Source of the DNA: Planctomycetaceae bacterium
Lineage (GTDB): Bacteria; Planctomycetota; Planctomycetia; Pirellulales; Thermoguttaceae
NCBI GenBank assembly: GCA_031283515.1
Contig: JAITBS010000341.1
Span: forward strand, 1-6,122
Direction: 5' to 3'
Length of the DNA stretch: 6,122 bases
A program made the translations under genes and the position numbers. A model generated the notes under the pieces. That model was not told the origin of the DNA, searched no databases, and saw only the letters and a list, made by a program, of their open reading frames with translations. Shown here one piece after another: positions 1 through 5,816 of the stretch. Position 1 is the first letter of the stretch. Every line of letters starts with the position of its first letter.

Positions 1-233
1 AGCCGATGATCTTCTGTAATTGAAACCGACTGATTTTTACGTAATGTTTCTAGTTGTTCTGTTAGAATTTTCCGAATTTTCGTACCGGTACGTTTGAATC
101 CCAGAATTTCAGCAACAGTTCGTGATAAATCATCTTCAGTCATACGTTGAATTTTCAGAACATCTAAAATAGTTTCCCGAATAATCGAAACAGAAACTTG
201 ATTAATATTGGTATAAAAATACTTTTGTGCAAA
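1..233 (-). other. DUF3320-like C-terminal domain (incomplete)
   Basis: From about residue 1730 to the cut at 1806, a helical segment follows the nuclease: NQVSVSIIRETILDVLKIQR, then LSRTVAEILGFKRTGTKIRK. It resembles the DUF3320 region that follows the nuclease in this family and looks like a small helix-turn-helix or winged-helix-type fold. That could aid DNA binding, but the fold is my inference. The end of the domain and the stop codon lie outside the window. Confidence 0.6.
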
Positions 234-3200
234 CGGATTATCCGGTTTGGGAACTGGGAGCGGTTTTTCGTCACGAAATGAAATTGTTGGGTTTTTCTGT
301 TCAAAAAATTTTGTAGATTTTTGTTTTATTTTAGCCGATTCGAACGCGGTTTTAACATTTTCGATTTGTTGTTTCGGATTTTGTATCCAATCGGTTGACC
401 AAATTCGATGAATTGTCCAGCCGAGACTTTCAAGAACTTCCTGACGTAAACGGTCACGATCTCGTGCTGTTGCGCTGCGATGATAAGTTGCACCGTCACA
501 TTCAATACCGAGAACATACTGACCGGGCGATTCGTTATCAACCAAAGCAAGATCGATTCTGTAACCGGAACAACCGATCTGATGATATACCTCAAATCCG
601 GCATTTCGTAACGCCTTTGCCACTTCATATTCAAACGGCGATTCTGCTTCCGCCGCCCAATTTACCGTAGTAGATGCTGCAAGTTTAGTGATACCATGTT
701 CTGCAAAATTAAGATATTCACGGAGCAGACTCACTCCAAGACTGTTGGTATGCGTTAATTTAATATCACCGCCATGAATCGAACTGATCACTGTTATTCC
801 ATATTTAGCACGTGTAACAGCAACATTGAGCCGCCGTTCTCCGCCTTCTCTATTTATCGGACCGAAATTCATTGACATCTTTCCTTCTTCCGTTTTTCCG
901 TAACCAATACTAAGAAAAATATAATCGCGTTCATCGCCTTGAACATTTTCGAGATTCTTAACAAAAAATGATTCCGATTTATTTGTCGAATCATTATCGT
1001 TATCGTTATTCTCATTGTTATTCTCATTGAAAAAATGTCTCATATCACAAAAATCGTAACACAATTTATCGATTGCGTCTTTAACGGCTTCTTGTTGACG
1101 TAAATTGAGCGTAATCACACCAAGTGATTGGTCGGGATGTTCGCGGAAAAATTGAAACGCAAGTTCTGCCGTTCTTTCAGCTTCTATCTGATTGAAACCG
1201 CCGCTTTGGCTACTTTTCCAGCGTCCGTTAGAAACAAATTCAAATTGAACAGCAGGATTATTGGGAGCATCGTCAATACTTGGAAATGTTACCAATTCAT
1301 TCCCATAAATGTTACGGTTTGAAAAAGCAATAAGCGATTCACGCCGGCTTCGATAATGCCAACGCAGCCGTTTCCGTGAAAATTTGGCGGCAAACACATC
1401 AAGAATACTTTCAAAGTCACTGATATTTTCCGTAATATTTTCATCGTCGTTATTTTCTTTGTCATTTTCATCTCCAAGCCGTTCAAAAAAAGTTGTCGGC
1501 GGTAACTGTTTTTGATCACCGGCAATAACAAGTTGCTTACCGCGATAGATAACCGTAACAGCATCATGAGGCAGAATTTGTGAGGCTTCATCAAAAATCA
1601 CCAGATCGAATTTTTCCGTTACTTTTTGAAGATAAGTACTCACTGTCAACGGACTCATCATCACACATGGTTTGAGTTGTAGAATCAGATGATGGATTTT
1701 TGAAAAAAGTTGACGTACTGACATCAATTTTCGTTTCTTATTTGATTCCGCAATTAAAATACCAATATCAGAACTCGGTGGAGCGTTTAATGAGAAAAGT
1801 TGACGTGAATTTAGCAATATCTGTCGAAGACGTTTATAGGCTTCAGCATGAGATTTTCGGTCATAGTTACGAAATGTTTCAATAGAACGTTGTTGTTTAT
1901 CGGTACTAAAATTACCAAGAACTGGTAATTGTGAATAAGCAGTCTGAAGCCAATCAATATAAAAACGTGCCAAAAATGCAGCATGAAGTTTATCGGGTTT
2001 AAATGTTCCCTCTTCTATTTCATCGACAAGATGGTGCAATCCAAATTGTTTCAGTAGGTTCGTTGAATTTTGGTACTTTGCCCAATCGTTCAATAAATGA
2101 ATATCTTCCGTACGAGAACGTAACCATTGACATAATTCTTGCAACGACAATCTTGATAACACAATGCCCGTCGAAACAACTTCGTTAAACGGAAAACAAT
2201 TTTTTAATCTTACCCAAAGATTTTTGTTTTTTGGAATATTATAAAAGTTACAAAGGACTGAAATTTGTTCATATATTTTTTCATAACATTCTTTTGATAT
2301 TAAAATTTGACGATTTCGTTCAGAAATTTTTCCTTCAAAAATGGAATAAAATCGTTGATAAGAAGCGATTTGTGTTTCTAATTCAGAACGGTCAAAATTT
2401 TGGGCAATAGAAGACTCCGTAGTAAGTGTATCAAATTCTTTTTTCAGTTTGGTAATTTTTTGTAAAAAATTCCTAATTTTATGGATAGATTCAGTAAAAT
2501 CATCAGGAGTTAATTTTTGATTCGAAAAAATAGAAAGAATATGAGTAAAAAGTGATAAACGGTTGTTGATTTCTTTTTTTACGGCTAAAATAAATTGATG
2601 GTATCTTTCTAACGTTACATCTTTAAAATGTTCAGAAGGAGTAATTTTATCAATAACAAATGTTCGACTATATGATTCAATATTGATAAATAAATTATCC
2701 AATATATTTCGAATAGCGGGAGCATTGGAGAAAAAATTTGCAAATTCATTTTTCATAAAAATTTGAGACAGATATTCTATTATGCTTATTGGGAATAATC
2801 GATACATTTCATTTCGCAATTTAACCGTTTGATTGTAGGTATCTATTCCGCCTTCAACATAACGACCGGCATTTTCTGATTTAAGTGATATAAGTTTTTT
2901 TTGCCATTGATAATATTGTTGCAAATTTTTCATGTCGCTGATAACTTGTTTCATTGTAGGAACGGTGTCTGGATACAATTCGGCGAGTTCCGTTTTCCAC
3001 TTTCTTAAATTACCGTTTATCATTCCTAATATTTGTTTTAAAATATTATTGAATGAATGAACTTTGTTGACAATTGTATCGGATTCTTCCGCAATCAGAG
3101 CCAACGGAGATAGATGCGTAACTTTTTCTTGATACTGATCAAATTTTTCTTGATAAAGTTTTGCTTTTTCATGATATTTTGAATAGGCAATCACATCATT

Positions 3201-5420
3201 TTTAATTTTTGTATCTAATGATTGATCATACCAATTGGGCAGTATTTCCGGCAATGCCCGAACAGTACAACACCATTCAATAATTTTGTACAATTTTTGA
3301 AGTGGTAGTTTAGAAATATTATATTCTGTAGATAATTCCGGTGGTAAAGAAAAATTAACAAGCCGGTTGATGTTATCGGCAACTGTATCCAACTGATCAC
3401 AAATTTGCAACAGTAATCTTTTTTCATCATCAAGTGTCAACGGCACCGTTTCTTTTAAACGGGTGGTAAATGTTTGGGATTTTTTATAGGAGTGCAATAA
3501 TTCAAATTCCGTATCAAATTTTTTGGGATTAGAAAAATAAGATTCAAATGAATTTTTCATACGAATATCATTGGCAATATCTGTATATTCTTCATAGAGT
3601 TTTCGATAATTATCTTTGAACGCCATTAATCGCAACAGAAAATCGGACAACCATTCTGGAGTCTTTTCAAACCATGATTCTGGAACAGTAACATATTCAT
3701 TGATTTTTACTGTCTCGAAAATTGGTAAAATCTTTTGCAACGAATGATATAAAGAGTCATAGTTGTATTCTGTACTAAGTAGATCGTTTTCGTTCAATAT
3801 TTTAACGGCGATATTACACTGTTCGATTCCTTCGGCAAGTTCTGCAAAATCTTCTTTAATTTGAGGGAGGTCTAAAGTTACATTGGTCAAGCGGCAACCG
3901 CGCCACGAATGAATATTACAATTTTCAGTTACAGAATTTTTAGACAGATCCTCTAAACATTCTTGAATGGATAAAAAACGTTCCGGTGTGATGTTGAGCG
4001 GATCTGGAATTGATGAACGAAATGGTTTTTCATCCTTATATTTGAGGAAAAGACCATGTATTTGAAACGGAGTTTTCTGTAAGAGGGAGATTGATTTGTG
4101 CAACGTTTTTGCATAATCGTTTAACCGTCTCCGCAGATCATAAAGTTCATTTAATTCACTTGTTTGATCAGAATATTGTTCTCCGCTCAATTCCAGACAA
4201 TGCATCAATTCACTGACAATTCCTTTTTTTCTTGCCGCGTTTTTCTTAAACAACGCGTGACAATTGAGACAAAAATCACCGAGTTTCGCATGATCAAGCC
4301 TTTTTTTGACAACATCAATCGCTGCAGCTTTTTCACTAACGAAAAGAACCGTCTTACCATTACCAAGTATTTCTGCAATAATATTTGCAATTGTTTGACT
4401 TTTACCGGTTCCCGGCGGACCGTCGAGAACAAGATTGTTACCGCGTAATACTGCTTGAATGGCTTCTTGTTGACTGCTATCAGAATCAAGTACAGAAAAT
4501 GTCTTCAATGGATGTACCTTTTCGTCCAATTCATCCGCAGTAATCCCTTGTTCATTTTGTAACAGATTATAAGCAGATTCATCACCGGCAATAATACGGC
4601 AAAGAACATGTTCGGCAATTTCTTTCTTATGTTGTTCCATGTCGTGGTACATTGCCAATTTTTGAAAATTGAAACAGTCCATCACTGTTCGCCGTTGAAT
4701 TTCCCAACGGGCATAATCCGCCGACTTTGGAATGACCGCTTTAATTGATTCAAGAAATTCATTGAAATCTTCAATTTGGGAAAATTCTGTTGCGGAAACT
4801 TCCGGTAACGTTAATCGAAAATCATGCTGTAAACGTTCCCAAAGCGAATGATTGTACATTGCTTCATCATCATATCGTTCCACTTCCCATGATTCACCAA
4901 ACGATACCTGATGTAGATGAACCGGTACAAGATAAAGCGGTGAAAATAAAGGTTCTTTCGAATCAGGCGACTCAAACCATTTTAAGAAACCAAAACCAAA
5001 ATAAAGTACGTTAATTCCGTGTTCGTCGAGTGATTCCTTTGCACTGGACGATTTTTGTTTTAATTTTCGTTTCAATTCCTTATCGGTCAACTGGGTTAAT
5101 AAATCACTTTTTTCGAGTAATGGTGATTCGAGACATTGTTCAAGAGGAATCAGTTGAAGTTCTTTCGTTTCTCCTTCAATTTCGTCTTCTCTTTCTTCTT
5201 CAACATTTTTAGGAATATCAGGAACAATATCTTTTTTCCATGAAAACTGTACTGTTTTTTCATCAATTACGAGATGCTGTAAAATCGTTTCCATATTAGG
5301 ATGAACAATTTCCAGAGTGTTCCGTCCTCCAATACGGCAGTTGATAAGCCGGTTGCGTTTCGAAAAATCAAGTAATTTATTTTTCCATCCGTCAATTATT
5401 GTAAAAATATCTGAATTCAT
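1..5420 (-). CDS. Giant DUF4011 / SF1 helicase / Vsr-like nuclease protein (3' end cut by window)
   Basis: This is a predicted ATP-driven nucleic-acid helicase or translocase fused to an endonuclease, likely cytoplasmic and a candidate anti-phage or anti-plasmid protein. The frame is open from ATG 5420 to the left edge (1806 codons). An in-frame TGA at 5445-5447 limits the start; ATG 5420 places the DUF4011-type opening (WKNKLLDFSKRNRLIN, from residue 12) near the N-terminus. Motor motifs seen: Q-motif-like SSQQEAI around 317; Walker A GPPGTGKS 334-341; Walker B DEAS 1277-1280; GDQKQLPPT from 1301; WHYRSR 1354-1359; VQGDERD 1493-1499; RRLNVAVTRAK 1529-1539. A nuclease domain (about 1590-1690) and a DUF3320-like region (about 1730 onward) follow. 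No motif is degraded, so the gene looks functional. The order matches DUF4011-helicase-MTES_1575-DUF3320 proteins, which I recognise from memory; the defence role is inferred. There is no clear Shine-Dalgarno before the ATG. The true stop lies outside the window. Confidence 0.93.
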   Translation of the reverse strand, partial: MNSDIFTIIDGWKNKLLDFSKRNRLINCRIGGRNTLEIVHPNMETILQHLVIDEKTVQFSWKKDIVPDIPKNVEEEREDEIEGETKELQLIPLEQCLESPLLEKSDLLTQLTDKELKRKLKQKSSSAKESLDEHGINVLYFGFGFLKWFESPDSKEPLFSPLYLVPVHLHQVSFGESWEVERYDDEAMYNHSLWERLQHDFRLTLPEVSATEFSQIEDFNEFLESIKAVIPKSADYARWEIQRRTVMDCFNFQKLAMYHDMEQHKKEIAEHVLCRIIAGDESAYNLLQNEQGITADELDEKVHPLKTFSVLDSDSSQQEAIQAVLRGNNLVLDGPPGTGKSQTIANIIAEILGNGKTVLFVSEKAAAIDVVKKRLDHAKLGDFCLNCHALFKKNAARKKGIVSELMHCLELSGEQYSDQTSELNELYDLRRRLNDYAKTLHKSISLLQKTPFQIHGLFLKYKDEKPFRSSIPDPLNITPERFLSIQECLEDLSKNSVTENCNIHSWRGCRLTNVTLDLPQIKEDFAELAEGIEQCNIAVKILNENDLLSTEYNYDSLYHSLQKILPIFETVKINEYVTVPESWFEKTPEWLSDFLLRLMAFKDNYRKLYEEYTDIANDIRMKNSFESYFSNPKKFDTEFELLHSYKKSQTFTTRLKETVPLTLDDEKRLLLQICDQLDTVADNINRLVNFSLPPELSTEYNISKLPLQKLYKIIEWCCTVRALPEILPNWYDQSLDTKIKNDVIAYSKYHEKAKLYQEKFDQYQEKVTHLSPLALIAEESDTIVNKVHSFNNILKQILGMINGNLRKWKTELAELYPDTVPTMKQVISDMKNLQQYYQWQKKLISLKSENAGRYVEGGIDTYNQTVKLRNEMYRLFPISIIEYLSQIFMKNEFANFFSNAPAIRNILDNLFINIESYSRTFVIDKITPSEHFKDVTLERYHQFILAVKKEINNRLSLFTHILSIFSNQKLTPDDFTESIHKIRNFLQKITKLKKEFDTLTTESSIAQNFDRSELETQIASYQRFYSIFEGKISERNRQILISKECYEKIYEQISVLCNFYNIPKNKNLWVRLKNCFPFNEVVSTGIVLSRLSLQELCQWLRSRTEDIHLLNDWAKYQNSTNLLKQFGLHHLVDEIEEGTFKPDKLHAAFLARFYIDWLQTAYSQLPVLGNFSTDKQQRSIETFRNYDRKSHAEAYKRLRQILLNSRQLFSLNAPPSSDIGILIAESNKKRKLMSVRQLFSKIHHLILQLKPCVMMSPLTVSTYLQKVTEKFDLVIFDEASQILPHDAVTVIYRGKQLVIAGDQKQLPPTTFFERLGDENDKENNDDENITENISDFESILDVFAAKFSRKRLRWHYRSRRESLIAFSNRNIYGNELVTFPSIDDAPNNPAVQFEFVSNGRWKSSQSGGFNQIEAERTAELAFQFFREHPDQSLGVITLNLRQQEAVKDAIDKLCYDFCDMRHFFNENNNENNDNDNDSTNKSESFFVKNLENVQGDERDYIFLSIGYGKTEEGKMSMNFGPINREGGERRLNVAVTRAKYGITVISSIHGGDIKLTHTNSLGVSLLREYLNFAEHGITKLAASTTVNWAAEAESPFEYEVAKALRNAGFEVYHQIGCSGYRIDLALVDNESPGQYVLGIECDGATYHRSATARDRDRLRQEVLESLGWTIHRIWSTDWIQNPKQQIENVKTAFESAKIKQKSTKFFEQKNPTISFRDEKPLPVPKPDNPFAQKYFYTNINQVSVSIIRETILDVLKIQRMTEDDLSRTVAEILGFKRTGTKIRKILTEQLETLRKNQSVSITEDHR
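351..653 (-). other. C-terminal Vsr-like PD-(D/E)xK nuclease domain of the helicase
   Basis: Residues about 1590-1690 match the MTES_1575/Vsr-like restriction endonuclease fold by motif order. They comprise SPFEYEVAKALRNAGF with E1597, RIDLAL with D1623, the core strand IECDGATYH (E1640, D1642, G1643, H1647), a basic helix with R1653, D1654, R1655 and R1657, and the closing GWTIHRIWSTDW (G1667, W1668, R1672, W1674, W1678). These are the expected acidic, Asp-Gly and His positions, so the nuclease is probably active. Likely activity is metal-dependent cleavage or nicking of DNA after motor loading. The substrate and cleavage specificity cannot be read from sequence. Confidence 0.82.
994..1029 (-). 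repeat. In-frame hexamer tract encoding an Asn/Glu/Asp loop
   Basis: Six consecutive hexamers on the plus strand read TTATCG, TTATCG, TTATTC, TCATTG, TTATTC, TCATTG. They form a perfect doublet of a 6-mer followed by a perfect doublet of the 12-mer TTATTCTCATTG. On the coding strand they give N-E-N-N-N-E-N-N-D-N-D-N and lie at about residues 1465-1477, between the LRQQEAVKDAI block and the VQGDERD motif of helicase domain 2A. Both unit lengths are multiples of three, so slippage would change loop length without breaking the frame. Confidence 0.85.
1701..4223 (-). other. Long helical, AT-rich central insert between helicase motifs I and II
   Basis: Residues about 400-1240 lie between Walker A and Walker B. 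I see no catalytic motif here. The translation is rich in Lys, Glu, Gln, Ile, Leu, Asn and Tyr, with heptad-like stretches (for example HEKAKLYQEKFDQYQEKV, encoded near 3120-3175) that suggest coiled coil. Base composition by eye is markedly more AT-rich at about 2200-3600 than in the motor and nuclease parts, which fits weaker constraint. Members of this family commonly carry a long insert here. By analogy it may act as an arm for nucleic-acid or protein contact, but that is inference. Confidence 0.7.
4560..5409 (-). other. DUF4011-like N-terminal domain of the helicase
   Basis: Residues about 5-287 precede the helicase core. They begin with the W-K-N-K-L-L-D-F-S-K-R-N-R-L-I-N signature (W12 to N27). 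An acidic Glu-rich linker follows at roughly 69-87, and then the segment around W148, FLKWFESPDS followed by LFSPLYLVPV, which resembles the 'LGFLEW...ApLlLvPV' block typical of this family. The domain's biochemical role is not known to me; it always sits directly before the Walker A core in these proteins. The boundaries are approximate and come from motif spacing. Confidence 0.75.
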
Positions 5421-5448
5421 TGGATTGTCGTTCAATAAGTTCTTTCAT
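5392..5448 (-). other. Possible 18-codon leader ORF overlapping the helicase start
   Basis: An ATG at 5448 opens an 18-codon frame (MKELIERQSNEFRYFYNN) in a different frame from the helicase. It ends at TGA 5392-5394, 26 bases past the helicase ATG. Such an overlap could couple or dampen translation of the large gene. It has no Shine-Dalgarno and is short enough to occur by chance. Confidence 0.15.
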
Positions 5449-5514
5449 AAATAACACGTAACCGTTCATAAATAATTGAACGATCAATGTCTATCTTGTA
5501 ATCATTCACGTAAC
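5428..5514 (-). promoter_or_regulatory. Repeat-dense candidate operator upstream of the helicase
   Basis: Three overlapping symmetries lie within 100 bp of ATG 5420. The 11-mer TTCATAAATAA occurs at 5444-5454 and 5465-5475, exactly 21 bp apart (about two DNA turns). CACGTAAC occurs at 5455-5462 and 5507-5514. TCGTTCAAT at 5428-5436 is the inverse of ATTGAACGA at 5475-5483. Same-face spacing of direct repeats is typical of sites bound by a dimeric regulator. No regulator gene is visible in the window. The repeats are directly visible; their regulatory role is inferred. Confidence 0.4.
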
Positions 5515-5634
5515 ACTATTTTTTTCAACGCGATGAAAATACAATATAAGCCAACCCGTTGTAACGCAATAGGTCAAAACCACACAACGATATCGTCCTG
5601 AAAGAACAACACCGTTAGTAGTTAATATACTCAT
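5506..5634 (-). other. Doubtful 42-codon ORF with a hydrophobic middle
   Basis: ATG at 5634 opens 42 codons beginning MSILTTNGVVLSGRYR and containing the hydrophobic run TTGWLILYF before TGA 5506-5508. The start codon lies inside the left inverted repeat of the MITE-like element, and there is no ribosome binding site. I do not recognise it. It may be chance, a tiny membrane peptide or the remnant of a dispersed repeat. Confidence 0.15.
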
Positions 5635-5772
5635 TGTACTTTAAAATTCGGCTTTATAAGATCAGAATTTTTGTGCTTTTTGTTTAAAATTCCTGTAAAT
5701 TCTGTTGATCCTGTCAAAATCTGTTGATCTTGTCAAAAAATGAAAACCGAATTGTCAAGTGTAATGAGTATA
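5626..5772. mobile_element. MITE-like element with 30-bp imperfect terminal inverted repeats
   Basis: The left arm 5626-5655 and the reverse complement of 5743-5772 both begin TATACTCATT and agree at 25 of 30 positions, including a shared AATTCGG core. Pairing resumes further in: AAGATCA at 5658-5664 is the inverse of TGATCTT at 5725-5731. The 147-bp unit has no transposase, so it would be non-autonomous. Its ends are TA-flanked, which could mean a TA target duplication as in IS630/Tc1-type elements, but the TA may also be part of the repeat. A plain long hairpin is the alternative explanation. Confidence 0.55.
5690..5738. repeat. Tandem array of TCCTGTCAAAA / TCTGTTGA-like units
   Basis: Two adjacent 19-bp copies occupy 5701-5719 and 5720-5738 (TCTGTTGATCCTGTCAAAA, with one C-to-T difference in the second). 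They are preceded by a related half-unit, TTCCTGTAAA, at 5690-5699. Each 19-mer is itself two degenerate units of about 8-11 bp sharing TC(C/T)TGT or TCTGT. The array lies inside the inverted-repeat element. Similar TCCTGT-rich short repeats are found between genes in many bacteria, as far as I recall. Confidence 0.85.
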
Positions 5773-5816
5773 GTATAGTTAATAAGGAATAATGAACGAA
5801 TAAGTGTTGCGTTTTA

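Larger units (their letters stand above)
5421..5816. other. Intergenic region between the unknown gene and the helicase
   Basis: This 396-bp gap separates two minus-strand genes. It holds a repeat-dense block next to the helicase start (5428-5514), a MITE-like inverted-repeat element (5626-5772) with an internal tandem array, and two short minus-strand open frames of doubtful coding value (5392-5448 and 5506-5634). No tRNA, strong sigma-70-type promoter or convincing intrinsic terminator is visible. The helicase promoter must lie in this gap or upstream of the neighbouring gene. Confidence 0.8.

Noticed and set aside
326..670. Open frames of about 90-100 codons on both strands here
   Set aside because: They overlap the nuclease domain of the long minus-strand gene in other frames. 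The helicase frame carries the recognisable motifs; these have none.
1128..2188. Several plus- and minus-strand frames of 60-100 codons
   Set aside because: All lie within the helicase motor and insert in alternative frames, with no ribosome binding site or recognisable protein features.
4164..5212. Plus-strand and antisense frames of 60-94 codons opposite the Walker A and DUF4011 region
   Set aside because: They are shadows of the intact coding frame, which has conserved motifs through this whole stretch.
5433..5435. In-frame TTG as an alternative helicase start
   Set aside because: It would add only five residues. ATG 5420 is the stronger codon and already places the first family motif at residue 12.
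5541..5569. Promoter-like TTGCGT, 17-bp spacer, TATTGT on the minus strand
   Set aside because: The spacing is ideal but the hexamers match the sigma-70 consensus at only 3/6 and 4/6, which is expected by chance in AT-rich DNA.
5587..5596. 10-bp palindrome ACGATATCGT
   Set aside because: It is isolated and not repeated elsewhere in the window. Palindromes of this size are common by chance.
5690..5738. CRISPR array
   Set aside because: The repeats abut each other without unique spacers and the units are too short.
5733..5758. TTGACA boxes on the minus strand within the element
   Set aside because: They arise from the element's own repeats (TGTCAA), and no -10-like hexamer lies at the correct distance.
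5773..5816. Intrinsic terminator after the unknown gene
   Set aside because: No GC-rich stem followed by a T-run is visible on the minus strand after the stop at 5817.
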